In this document: one piece after another, positions 8,536 to 16,402 of the stretch
Layout: each line of letters begins with the position of its first letter
Numbering within the stretch: position 1 is the first letter of the stretch
Assembly: GCA_002305275.1 (NCBI GenBank)
Contig: DBQO01000034.1
Span: 442 to 37,562 of the forward strand
Reading direction: 5' to 3'
Origin: Bacteroidales bacterium UBA1392
GTDB lineage: Bacteria; Bacteroidota; Bacteroidia; Bacteroidales; UBA932
DNA length: 37,121 nucleotides
The notes under the pieces: generated by a model
The model's input: only the letters and a program-made list of their open reading frames with translations
What the model was told of the DNA's origin: nothing
Databases searched by the model: none
Made by a program: the position numbers and the translations under genes

Positions 8536-10806
8536 TTAATATTGTTTGTCGACAGATGCTCCGGTGAAATAGTGGAAGAGAATCTCCTTATAGTCATATC
8601 CAAGGTCGCCCATTACGGCTGCGCCGATCTGACAGAGTCCGACTCCATGTCCCCAACCCGCTCCAACGAGTGTGAATGAGGCGGGTGCTCCCGATGATGT
8701 AGTACCCTCTTTTTCCACGACGAAAGCGGAACTGTAGAGGTGTGAAGGAGAGAGAGTCCTGCGGATCTCCAGCTCCTTGCCGATGGTGCGGGAGCGCTTG
8801 GAGCCTACTATTTTAAGTTTCCAAATGCGACCTGAAGTGCCTCTCGCTACGGGGATAAGGTCAAGTATCTCACCATAATCCACGCCCGAACGACTTTTAA
8901 TCAGCTCAGAGAGCTCTTTCTGCGAGTACTTCTCCTTCCAGCGGTAAAAGTTGAGTGTCTCCTGATCGTAGGTATTTAGCACCTGGGAGAGGATACGCAT
9001 GTCGGTGGTATTGCAGAAGGCTTCCGGAGAGCCGTATATCCATTCGCGGGCATTCTCCTCAATGGTGAGGTCGGGAATGGGATTTCCGCTCTTGTTGTCA
9101 AGTTGCTTGCGAAGATAGGGCATCTCTTTATCTTCCCAGCAGTAGGGGAATTCTTCAAAAACTCCTCCACAGGACTTAGAGAAGCGTGCATCGCAGATTT
9201 CACCCTCATAGGTCAGTACTTCCCCCCAAGTCTCCTCGATTACCTCTCTTACTGCTTCCGTAGAGGCGCGGGTGAGTCCCTGATAACGCTGGCAGTGGTC
9301 ATCCGCACAGACGTCAAAATTGGTGTGGTCCTCACGATCATACCACTTTATAAGCTCGTCTTCCGTTTCAATACAGGTGGAATACTCTTGTGCCGAAGCG
9401 GTTATTTCTTTGTTCTTCACAATCTGTGCAAGTGTCCAGGAGCGAGAAATGACTGCATGTGCCTTGAGCAGCTGCTTGGAAGAGGTAGCGCTCATCTCGG
9501 AGGAGATCACGCTGATCAGGTAATCTTCAATACCTATGAGATTGATGGCAGTCACCTTGCCTTTCTCTACTATAAGCTTGAGCATGCCTGCGAAGATCTG
9601 ATCTTCTTTTCTCTCCCAGTGGAAATTTACTCCGATGGTGACATCCTTGAGCGTGAAATTGGCATTTTCCTCGTTGGAGGAGAAGATTATAGTATCGTAA
9701 AGCCCTCCGTCTAAAAGCACTTTTCCATCTTTGACGGTAGCTCTGTAGTCGCCCTTATAGCTTTTGTTGCCTGCACTATAGGGTACATTGAAACTAAATT
9801 CTATCTCCTCTTCGGAGAAAATGCCTACAGCAAGCTCCGCTTGAGTTCTTTTTAGTTTATTTTCCATAATTTGTGATGAAATTTTATCCAATGATACTTC
9901 TTCTATGATATTTTTTAGTTTGTCGGCAGTCAGCATATTAAAGCTTTCCCGCGATGACACTATGGCTACTCCGGCCATCTCCACGGAAGCAGGACTGATA
10001 AGGATGCGTTCTTTTGGATCTTCCGCTGAAAAGCAGGCCGGTCTGGACTCCCTACGGAAAAAAACCAAAGTGGAATAACTATTTGCTTCCCACCAGGAGA
10101 TAATGTTTACACGCGGTTCCCACTCTGATTCATCGACTATGTTTGCGCAGCTAATTAGTCGTGAAAAAAGAGTGTCGATACCCTCTCTACTGCTGCTTTG
10201 GAGCAGATAACTGCCTCCGGCCCAGACGCAAAAACGGCTAATGCTGCCGGAGATAGAGTTATAAACCGGCTCAAGGTGTTCTCCTTTGCGGGCAATCACC
10301 TCTGAAGGCATATTCCCGGCAGGAACGGCCTGAAAATGGAGATGGTCGGGTGCAGAGGCACCGCACATCGGGCCATTGTAAAAGATTGTATAGTCGGGCA
10401 ACTCCCGGGCAATGGCCGCCATATCGGCGAAATGTCCCTCAATCTGCTGTCTCTTATGATATGAAAGGGAGATGGTGAAATGAAGGTCGAAGATGGGGAA
10501 GGGATTTACCCTGAAAATATACTCTTCCCCACTTGCCGGACTACGCCATGCAGTACCGAGTTGCTCCGGAGAGAGTCCTTCCTCGCATAGAAAACATTGC
10601 CGGTTACGAATCGTCTCCTCACTAACATCAGCCATTACAGAGGCTTCCCTGGCGGGGTTATAGAGGAGTCTGGCCGGATATCCGTCAACATCAAACTTTC
10701 TGGCCTCCATTGCTGAAAGAGCCTTGTTATTAATAAATGCTCTCCCGTGGAGCGAGAGCTCACGGGAGAACATAGATTCAATACTCTCTTTCAAGGAGAA
10801 ATCCAT
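8536..10806 (-). CDS. DUF4922 (HIT-like) - SpoIID/LytB fusion protein
   Basis: A 756-residue two-part protein. Residues ~1-310 look like a DUF4922/HIT-type nucleotidyl transferase: CFLC at 71-74, NPFPIFDLHFTI, then NGPMCGASAPDHLHFQ with a His-x-His-x-Gln motif (H155, H157, Q159) as in GalT or GDP-galactose phosphorylase-like enzymes. Residues ~325-756 are SpoIID/LytB-like: LIGIEDYLISVISSEM with a candidate catalytic Glu437, KAHAVISRSW, a cysteine-containing middle part (CADDHCQRYQG, SKSCGGVFEEF), and GAGWGHGVGLCQIGAAVMG near the end. SpoIID proteins are lytic transglycosylases that act on denuded glycan strands. No signal peptide is visible at the N-terminus, which is odd for a peptidoglycan-cleaving module. 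It starts 5 bp from the GT2 stop and ends 13 bp before the AmpG-type gene. Which compartment it occupies is unclear. Confidence 0.85.
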   Translation of the reverse strand: MDFSLKESIESMFSRELSLHGRAFINNKALSAMEARKFDVDGYPARLLYNPAREASVMADVSEETIRNRQCFLCEEGLSPEQLGTAWRSPASGEEYIFRVNPFPIFDLHFTISLSYHKRQQIEGHFADMAAIARELPDYTIFYNGPMCGASAPDHLHFQAVPAGNMPSEVIARKGEHLEPVYNSISGSISRFCVWAGGSYLLQSSSREGIDTLFSRLISCANIVDESEWEPRVNIISWWEANSYSTLVFFRRESRPACFSAEDPKERILISPASVEMAGVAIVSSRESFNMLTADKLKNIIEEVSLDKISSQIMENKLKRTQAELAVGIFSEEEIEFSFNVPYSAGNKSYKGDYRATVKDGKVLLDGGLYDTIIFSSNEENANFTLKDVTIGVNFHWERKEDQIFAGMLKLIVEKGKVTAINLIGIEDYLISVISSEMSATSSKQLLKAHAVISRSWTLAQIVKNKEITASAQEYSTCIETEDELIKWYDREDHTNFDVCADDHCQRYQGLTRASTEAVREVIEETWGEVLTYEGEICDARFSKSCGGVFEEFPYCWEDKEMPYLRKQLDNKSGNPIPDLTIEENAREWIYGSPEAFCNTTDMRILSQVLNTYDQETLNFYRWKEKYSQKELSELIKSRSGVDYGEILDLIPVARGTSGRIWKLKIVGSKRSRTIGKELEIRRTLSPSHLYSSAFVVEKEGTTSSGAPASFTLVGAGWGHGVGLCQIGAAVMGDLGYDYKEILFHYFTGASVDKQY

Positions 10807-10810
10807 AGAC

Positions 10811-12277
10811 CTACTTGCGGTTCATTGCAACCCGGGCCTTTAGCTCCCAGGTGCGGAGACGGTCCTTGTAGGTATTATTGGCATTTACCTTCTCTATTTC
10901 GAGAGAAGCATCGGAGTTCTCATCCCACCTGCGGCATAGATATATTACGTCGTAAATTCGGCCGATCTGATATTCACGGCTTACGCGCAGACCAACTGCA
11001 TAGTCCTCGCCATATTTTGTGGTAGGGAAATTGATGGTACGAAGCATCGGAGTGTAGAAAGCCCTAGGTGCACCCAGACCGTTTATGCGAAGCGCATTGT
11101 TGCGGCCATTGTCCGGAGTCCACTCTTTGTGGTCGATAACTCCCGGAGGGATGGTCTCCATGTGGAAATTAGTCATGCGATATGTGCCGACAACCATTGC
11201 ACAGTTCTGCTCGTAAAATGCGTCAACAATTTTCTGAACGGAATTTTCGTCTGAATATACGTCGTCAGAGTCGAGTTGGATTGCAAATTTACCGCATTTG
11301 GGGTGGTGGATTGCCACATTCCAGTTGCCGCCGATAGCGTGATAAGATTTATCTTGAGCAATGTATATGAGTTTTTCGTTGTCTTTGAATGACTTGATTA
11401 TCTCTACCGTGCCATCGTCCGAGTTGTCATCCACTACGATTACATTGTATTTGAAATTGGTTTTCTGGCTGAGTGCCGAAGTAATGGCATCCTTGATGGT
11501 GCGAACCCTGTTTTTGCAGGGAATTATCACGGAAGCCTCAAATTCGAAATTATCCTCAGAAAAATGAACATCTTTGAATTTGGGCTTGAGGAAACCGCCT
11601 ATCACCTTCAGGTGTTCCGTACAGGCCTGCTCCATCTCGATCTGTACAGCCCTGTTCTTTGGATCAACGTAGTCAAATATCTTCTCTCCGGATTTACGGG
11701 TGTCAGTCTCTACATCGTAATAGAGGTACTCGTTTATATGCTCAAGAGCTCCTTTCTGTGAAACCTTTAGACGCAGATCGTACATTGCAGCAAATTTGTA
11801 GTCAATGTCCATCCTGGAAACGGCCTCTTTTATTGCATCGCTCCTATAAAAAAGCACGGAACCGAAGTCAAAATCATCTCTCAGTGAACCGAACTGATAG
11901 TCTATTACGGGGGCGTTGGAACGGGTATCACCTACCTGCTTAAAATGATCGGCATAAACCATGGCAGCGCCGGTATCTTCAATGATGTTTACCATTCTCT
12001 CAAGTGAAAAGAGCACAAAACTTAGTGAAGTGTATTTGGTGTAGATCAGTGAATAGCGGGTGTTTGACTTGGCTGCGATAGCTTTAACGGCGTTTGTGCT
12101 ATTGAGGGAGGGGACATTTATAACCTCACACCCCAGAGCATCTGCAGATTTGTATGCATTCTCGCCCGCATGAAGGAGATAAATTTTGTCAACCAGTACT
12201 TGGGCCTTTAGATTGTCAACTGTCGTCTTGACCTGTGTTTCATCCTGGAAAGGAATAAAGCAATTGATTTTCTTCAT
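10811..12277 (-). CDS. Family 2 glycosyltransferase with tandem GT-A-like halves
   Basis: A 488-residue cytoplasmic protein. The C-terminal half (~245-450) is a clear GT2 domain: ASVIIPCKNRVRTIKDAI, VIVVDDNSDDGT, and FAIQLDSDDVYSDE with the metal-binding DxD-like acids, followed by GEDYAVGLRVSREY and the CRRWDENSDAS region. The N-terminal half (~1-235) starts MKKINCFIPFQDE and also resembles a GT-A domain (AAMVYADHF, AAMYDLRLKV) but its motifs are degenerate. The family transfers sugars from nucleotide donors; acceptor and donor cannot be read. It is the first gene of the cell-wall operon: the DUF4922-SpoIID gene starts 4 bp after its stop. A role in envelope glycan assembly is inferred from context only. 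Confidence 0.85.
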   Translation of the reverse strand: MKKINCFIPFQDETQVKTTVDNLKAQVLVDKIYLLHAGENAYKSADALGCEVINVPSLNSTNAVKAIAAKSNTRYSLIYTKYTSLSFVLFSLERMVNIIEDTGAAMVYADHFKQVGDTRSNAPVIDYQFGSLRDDFDFGSVLFYRSDAIKEAVSRMDIDYKFAAMYDLRLKVSQKGALEHINEYLYYDVETDTRKSGEKIFDYVDPKNRAVQIEMEQACTEHLKVIGGFLKPKFKDVHFSEDNFEFEASVIIPCKNRVRTIKDAITSALSQKTNFKYNVIVVDDNSDDGTVEIIKSFKDNEKLIYIAQDKSYHAIGGNWNVAIHHPKCGKFAIQLDSDDVYSDENSVQKIVDAFYEQNCAMVVGTYRMTNFHMETIPPGVIDHKEWTPDNGRNNALRINGLGAPRAFYTPMLRTINFPTTKYGEDYAVGLRVSREYQIGRIYDVIYLCRRWDENSDASLEIEKVNANNTYKDRLRTWELKARVAMNRK

Positions 12278-12372
12278 TTTTGAATTGATATATTTATGAT
12301 TATTAATATTATTTCAGCACTTGGCAATAAAACATGTAAAGATAGTAATAATTATCCATACATCCACAGCAA

Positions 12373-12409
12373 AAACAAACGAGGCCGACTAAGCCGGCCC
12401 CGTTTGTTT
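12373..12409 (-). terminator. Terminator of the rpsF-rpsR-rplI operon
   Basis: AAACAAACG (12373-12381) pairs with CGTTTGTTT (12401-12409), and an inner GGCCG/CGGCC stem forms above a single mismatch with a 7-base loop. Read on the minus strand the right arm ends in a T-rich run (GTTTGTTTTTG), as expected for Rho-independent termination 22 bp after the rplI stop. It insulates the ribosomal operon from the GT2 operon downstream. Confidence 0.8.
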
Positions 12410-12430
12410 ATGGATGTCATGCGATTGGGA

Positions 12431-12886
12431 TTATACCTCTTCGCCTACTACTTCTACTGAAATCGTGGCTTTAATGTCGCGATAGCATTTCACTACTGCT
12501 TCATAAGTGCCTGTCTCTTTTATGGTGTCAGTACCGGTGATGGTAACGTTTTTACGGTCAATATCGTGGCCAAGAGCAACCAGAGCCTCGGCAATTTGTA
12601 TGTTATTGACACTGCCGAATACTTTTCCTTTAGTGCTCACCTTCGTAGTAACCTTTACGGTAATTCCTTCGAGAGCATTTGCAAGGAGTGTAGCATCCTC
12701 ACGAATCTTGGCCTCTTTGTGTGCGCGCTGGCGAAGAGTCTCGGCGAGTACCTTCTTTGCGGAAGGCGTAGCCATAACGGCCATTCCGCGAGGGATAAGG
12801 TAATTGGCAGCGTATCCGTCTTTTACTTTTACAATATCGTCCTTATGTCCGAGGTTGGGGACATCCTGCTTCAAAATAATTTCCAT
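12431..12886 (-). CDS. rplI: 50S ribosomal protein L9
   Basis: A 151-residue protein of normal L9 length. The N-terminal RNA-binding domain has the family signature MEIILKQDVPNLGHKDDIVKVKDGYAANYLIPRG in consecutive pieces (residues 1-34), a charged connecting helix follows (~40-75), and the C-terminal domain contains GKVFGSVNNIQIAEAL. L9 binds 23S rRNA near the L1 stalk and affects translation fidelity. It is the last gene of the rpsF-rpsR-rplI operon, 9 bp after rpsR, and is followed by a strong terminator. Confidence 0.98.
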   Translation of the reverse strand: MEIILKQDVPNLGHKDDIVKVKDGYAANYLIPRGMAVMATPSAKKVLAETLRQRAHKEAKIREDATLLANALEGITVKVTTKVSTKGKVFGSVNNIQIAEALVALGHDIDRKNVTITGTDTIKETGTYEAVVKCYRDIKATISVEVVGEEV

Positions 12887-12895
12887 AATCTCCTC

Positions 12896-13162
12896 CTATT
12901 TCAATAAATCGGTTACATACGGGAGCAATGCAATGTGTCTTGCTCTCTTTATAGCTTGAGCTACCTTCTTCTGGTATTTCAGGGAAGTGCCGGTGAGGCG
13001 GCGGGGAAGTATCTTGCCCTGCTCATTTAGAAATTTCTTCAAGAACTCGGCATCCTTGTAGTCAATATACTTTATGCCTGCTTTTTTGAAACGGCAATAT
13101 TTTTTCTTCTTTATATCTACTGTAGGTGGATTGAGATAGCGAATATCATCTTGTTGTGCCAT
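12896..13162 (-). CDS. rpsR: 30S ribosomal protein S18
   Basis: An 88-residue protein with the conserved S18 core: KKYCRFKKAGIKYIDYKD, then LKKFLNEQGKILPRRLTGTS and KYQKKVAQAIKRARHIALLPY. S18 pairs with S6 on the 30S platform and binds 16S rRNA. It sits between rpsF (12 bp upstream) and rplI (9 bp downstream). This is the standard bacterial order, except that no priB or ssb gene lies between them. Confidence 0.98.
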   Translation of the reverse strand: MAQQDDIRYLNPPTVDIKKKKYCRFKKAGIKYIDYKDAEFLKKFLNEQGKILPRRLTGTSLKYQKKVAQAIKRARHIALLPYVTDLLK

Positions 13163-13174
13163 GGTGTGATCTCC

Positions 13175-13609
13175 TTATTCATTAACTGTGGTTTCTTCCT
13201 CATCAACATCTACCATTGGCTCTACCTTTGGAGCTGCCTTGCGGTCTGTCTTAGGTTCTGCCGTCGGAGCTGCTGCTTCACTGATTTTATTACGACGACG
13301 CTCTGCGTATGCAATAGCGTGCTTGTCCATAGAGATGGTATGGAAACGGATGATACGCTCATCACGCTTGTACTGCGTCTCTAAATTGGCGATAAACTCG
13401 GGTTCTGCCCTGAATTCTATCAGATGATAGAATCCGGTAGTTTTTTTCTGGATAGGGTAAGCCAATTTTCTAAGGCCCCAATCCTCCTGGTGCACAATCT
13501 CTCCACCATTGTCCTTGATGAAGGTCACGTACTTGGCAACCGCTTCCTTCATCTGGGCTTCAGATAAAACGGGAGTTGCAATGAAAACGGTTTCGTACTG
13601 TTTAAACAT
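13175..13609 (-). CDS. rpsF: 30S ribosomal protein S6 with acidic C-terminal extension
   Basis: A 144-residue protein. Residues 1-~100 form the S6 fold (MFKQYETVFIATPVLSE, VHQEDWGLRKLAYPIQKKTTGFYHLIEF, ERIIRFHTI). The remaining ~40 residues are a low-complexity Ala/Pro/Glu tail ending in an acidic DVDEEETTVNE. S6 binds 16S rRNA together with S18 and leads the operon. Extended acidic S6 tails are common in several bacteria, and E. coli S6 is post-translationally polyglutamylated; modification here is not implied. A near-perfect promoter and a leader hairpin lie just upstream. Confidence 0.97.
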   Translation of the reverse strand: MFKQYETVFIATPVLSEAQMKEAVAKYVTFIKDNGGEIVHQEDWGLRKLAYPIQKKTTGFYHLIEFRAEPEFIANLETQYKRDERIIRFHTISMDKHAIAYAERRRNKISEAAAPTAEPKTDRKAAPKVEPMVDVDEEETTVNE

Positions 13610-13636
13610 TTTAATTAATTGTATTTAAGATAAATA

Positions 13637-13663
13637 AGCCCTTCCGGATTTTCCGAAAGGGCT
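13637..13663 (-). promoter_or_regulatory. Strong hairpin between pepD and rpsF (pepD terminator and/or rpsF leader)
   Basis: AGCCCTTCCGG (13637-13647) pairs with CCGAAAGGGCT (13653-13663) around a 5-base loop, an 11-bp stem with one wobble in RNA. Read on the minus strand it lies 47 bp after the pepD stop and is followed by TTATTTAT, so it could end the pepD transcript. It also lies directly downstream of the rpsF -7 box, so it would form at or next to the 5' end of the ribosomal mRNA. S6:S18-binding leaders are known in other bacteria, but a match to that structure is not established here. Confidence 0.6.
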
Positions 13664-13664
13664 G

Positions 13665-13695
13665 CAAATATAGTTATTATTATCGAATTGACAAA
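13665..13695 (-). promoter_or_regulatory. rpsF operon promoter, exact Bacteroidetes consensus
   Basis: On the minus strand a -33 TTTG (13692-13695) is separated by exactly 19 bp from a -7 element TATATTTG (13665-13672). This matches the Bacteroidetes primary-sigma consensus TTTG-N19-TAnnTTTG. Transcription would start close to the hairpin at 13637-13663. Confidence 0.8.
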
Positions 13696-13710
13696 AATTT
13701 GTCCCAAATC

Positions 13711-15174
13711 TTATTTTTTAGGAGCGTCAGCGAGTGCCGCAACGACAAATTTCCACCATTTGTCTACGGAAGGGATAAATGCCCTCTCATCTGGAGAGTG
13801 GGGAGACAGGATGGTGGGACCGCAGGAAATCATATCCCAGTTGGGATAGGTGCCTCCAAGTATACCACATTCCAAACCTGCGTGAACGGCCTTTACCTCA
13901 GCTGCCTTGCCGAAGAGATTGAAATAGGTCTCCTTCATGGTCTTGAGGATGGGAGACTTCATGTTGGGTTGCCAGCCCGAATAGCCGCCCGACAGTGTAA
14001 CCGTAGCGCCGGCCAATTCGAAGGTAGCGCGAATCGCCTCACTCAAATCCTCTTTTGCACTATCGATGGATCCACGCATCAGAGATTTTACTACTATTTG
14101 ACCATCTTCTGATTTTACGATGGCAAGGTTGTTGGAAGTTTCCACAAGGTCAGCCATCTCGAGGCTCATTCTGTCAACTCCGTTGGGGCAGGCATATACA
14201 GCCTTAGCCATCTTGAGAGCCACTTGACCGCACATCATATTCTTTCCCTTAGTCTTTTCGAGGAAAATCTCAATATTGGGGTCTATGTTGGCATATTCAT
14301 TCTTAACTTTGGCTAAAACCGAATCAACTATTGCCTGAAGTCCTTTAACTTTTGCAGGAGGTAGAGCTACCACTGCTACCGCCTCGCGTGGGATGGCGTT
14401 GCGCAGATTGCCGCCCTCTATAGAGACGAGTTTGGCCTTCAGATCCCTAAGGGCAGGAAGCAGGACTCGCATCATCACCTTATTTGCATTGCCACGGCCT
14501 TCGTGTATCTCCATGCCGGAGTGGCCTCCGCGAAGTCCTTTGACATGGATTGCCAATACTTCGTGTCCCTTGGGAAGAGGTTTCTCTCTATATTTGAATA
14601 CCGCAGTGGCATCGAGTCCGCCGGCGCAACCCACATAAAGTTCGCCTTCGGTCTCAGAGTCGAGGTTTATAAGGATATCGCCCTTCAATATACCCGGTTT
14701 GAGTCCTCTGGCGCCGGTCATTCCGGTCTCCTCATCCACTGTGAAAAGTGCCTCAACAGGGCCATGTACAAGATCTTTTGCCTCCATTACCGCCATTGCC
14801 AAAGCGCAGCCGAGTCCGTTGTCTGCTCCGAGAGTGGTGCCGGTTGCATATAACCACTCACCATCCTCTTTATTTACAATACGGGGCTGGATGGGATCCT
14901 TTTTGAAGTCGTGTACCTTGTCGTTGTTTTTCTGGGGTACCATATCTATATGTGCCTGCAAAATGATACCCTTCCTGTTTTCCATACCGGGAGTAGCAGG
15001 CTTGCGGATTATTACATTACCAATTTCATCCTTGATGGTCTCCAGACCAAGCTCCTTACCGAATTTCTCAAGGAATTGAACTGCTTTGCCTTCATGCTTC
15101 GAAGGACGGGGAATCTGTGTGAGGGAGTAGAAATGTTTCCACACTCTCTGAGGTTTTAGATGAGAAAGCGTCAT
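13711..15174 (-). CDS. pepD: Cytosolic non-specific dipeptidase / aminoacyl-histidine dipeptidase (M20 family)
   Basis: A 487-residue M20C metallopeptidase, normal length for PepD. Metal and catalytic motifs are in order: ILQAHIDMV (His), TTLGADNGLGCA (Asp bridging two metals), FTVDEETGMTGA (catalytic Glu and metal Glu), LINLDSETEGELYVG, and near the end KAVHAGLECGIL (metal His). An inserted lid domain with GLRGGHSGMEIHEGRGNAN fits the family. The enzyme hydrolyses Xaa-His and other dipeptides in the cytosol. There is no signal peptide. The DUF4831 gene ends 36 bp upstream, so the two may be co-transcribed; a strong hairpin follows before the ribosomal operon. Confidence 0.95.
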   Translation of the reverse strand: MTLSHLKPQRVWKHFYSLTQIPRPSKHEGKAVQFLEKFGKELGLETIKDEIGNVIIRKPATPGMENRKGIILQAHIDMVPQKNNDKVHDFKKDPIQPRIVNKEDGEWLYATGTTLGADNGLGCALAMAVMEAKDLVHGPVEALFTVDEETGMTGARGLKPGILKGDILINLDSETEGELYVGCAGGLDATAVFKYREKPLPKGHEVLAIHVKGLRGGHSGMEIHEGRGNANKVMMRVLLPALRDLKAKLVSIEGGNLRNAIPREAVAVVALPPAKVKGLQAIVDSVLAKVKNEYANIDPNIEIFLEKTKGKNMMCGQVALKMAKAVYACPNGVDRMSLEMADLVETSNNLAIVKSEDGQIVVKSLMRGSIDSAKEDLSEAIRATFELAGATVTLSGGYSGWQPNMKSPILKTMKETYFNLFGKAAEVKAVHAGLECGILGGTYPNWDMISCGPTILSPHSPDERAFIPSVDKWWKFVVAALADAPKK

Positions 15175-15210
15175 ACTGTTTTATACTTAGTTATTTGATT
15201 AATAAATGGA

Positions 15211-16293
15211 TTATTTGCTAATAAGAGTTTCTATGGGGAAAGAGCGTACCGTCCCCAGCTGGTAAACAGGCACTCTGGTCTGTAGTAACACCTGTTGTCC
15301 ATCCAGAATACGCGCAGTAGCCGTAGCAGGTACCCTGTAATAGATCATCTGGCTTCTGCTCCTTCCGGCAGCAGCTGCAGCGGCCTGTTGAATAGTAGTG
15401 CCTTTTGCCCCTTCGTCGAGGGTGAGCTCGAGGATGATCGGTCGTCCGGACATGTTGGAGGCGGGGAGGAGACCCTGAGTCTCTGAAAGACGGAAAGCCA
15501 CGTATATATGCTTGTCATTGCCTGCCTGAGGCACCACATCGAAACTCATCTTCTGGGTGGAGGTCTCGGTGATACCGAAAAATAGAGTCAGGTACTCCTG
15601 TTCCAGACGGTTTATTTCTTCTATGGCAGCTCCAAGTGCCTCTCCGTTGAATATGGCGTCAGTATCGCCCGTTATGATCTCCACGCGTTTGCGGCGAAGG
15701 TTAAAGATGCTTGTAGCCACCTCTTCGGCCTTCTTTTCGATGGATTTTTCAACCACGTGTTTCTGCTCTACGGCCACTCTCTGGAAACCGCTCTCGGTCA
15801 TCACGCTTTTGTAGAGGGTAGTGGTGGTGCTGGTGAGATTGCCTCCCACATCTTTGCCGGCAAATTGATCATTAGTGGCTAAGGAGGGGAATCTCCATGC
15901 CTCAGGCTTGCCTATGTAACTATCGGATGTGATAATCAGTCCCTGCGAGCAGAACTGCAGAAAGTTGGCGGCAGCTATGTTTTTGCCTGCCAGATTTATT
16001 GCAATGCGGCTGGTTGCATCTGCCTCTATATATGGATGAAAATCTATGGAACTCATACTGTAGGTGACCAAGTTCTCCGTTCTTGCGGCTGTCCCCAGAT
16101 ATTTTTGAGCATATTGTGCATAGGGTCCTGCCATGAATGTTTCCTTCTTTGCCTCCACTACGATATGGATTGAAGTGCTGGGAAGGGAATATATCACTAA
16201 TCCTTCAGGTGTAGTACTTTTGGGGACTTGTGCCATAGCCTGACTGCTGGAGAATAACAGGGCCGCAAGAGCGATAATCACAATTTTCTTCAT
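15211..16293 (-). CDS. DUF4831 family exported protein
   Basis: The chosen ATG at 16293 gives a clean signal peptide (MKKIVIIALAALLFSSSQAMAQ); an alternative ATG lies four codons upstream at 16305. The ~360-residue mature protein has the pattern I associate with DUF4831: VIYSLPSTSIHIVVEAKKETFMAGPYAQYAQKYLG in consecutive pieces near the N-terminus, a central SGFQRVAVEQKHVVEKSIEKKAEEVATSIFNLRRKR helix region, and a C-terminal beta-rich part (YYRVPATATARI, QTRVPVYQLGTV). The family is restricted mainly to Bacteroidetes and has no assigned function that I know of. Localisation is likely periplasmic. Its 5' end faces a POT transporter across a 109-bp divergent spacer. Confidence 0.8.
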   Translation of the reverse strand: MKKIVIIALAALLFSSSQAMAQVPKSTTPEGLVIYSLPSTSIHIVVEAKKETFMAGPYAQYAQKYLGTAARTENLVTYSMSSIDFHPYIEADATSRIAINLAGKNIAAANFLQFCSQGLIITSDSYIGKPEAWRFPSLATNDQFAGKDVGGNLTSTTTTLYKSVMTESGFQRVAVEQKHVVEKSIEKKAEEVATSIFNLRRKRVEIITGDTDAIFNGEALGAAIEEINRLEQEYLTLFFGITETSTQKMSFDVVPQAGNDKHIYVAFRLSETQGLLPASNMSGRPIILELTLDEGAKGTTIQQAAAAAAGRSRSQMIYYRVPATATARILDGQQVLLQTRVPVYQLGTVRSFPIETLISK

Positions 16294-16342
16294 AAGAATT
16301 GACATTTCGAGTTAACAAAAAGTAAATATACGATTTTTTTTA

Positions 16343-16350
16343 TATTTTTG
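16343..16350 (+). promoter_or_regulatory. -7 element for the POT transporter gene
   Basis: TATTTTTG matches TAnnTTTG and lies 52 bp before the ATG at 16403. No TTTG is seen at the expected -33 distance, so the promoter is incomplete by consensus. On the opposite strand TATATTTA (16323-16330) is a near match that could serve the divergent DUF4831 gene. Confidence 0.45.
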
Positions 16351-16402
16351 CCCCATTAACCGACAAAACTAATACCAACCAATAATAAATTAATAACTAT
16401 TT

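Noticed and set aside
9103..9714. 203-aa plus-strand frame opposite the DUF4922-SpoIID gene
   Set aside because: Antisense shadow within the conserved SpoIID region; no recognisable domain.
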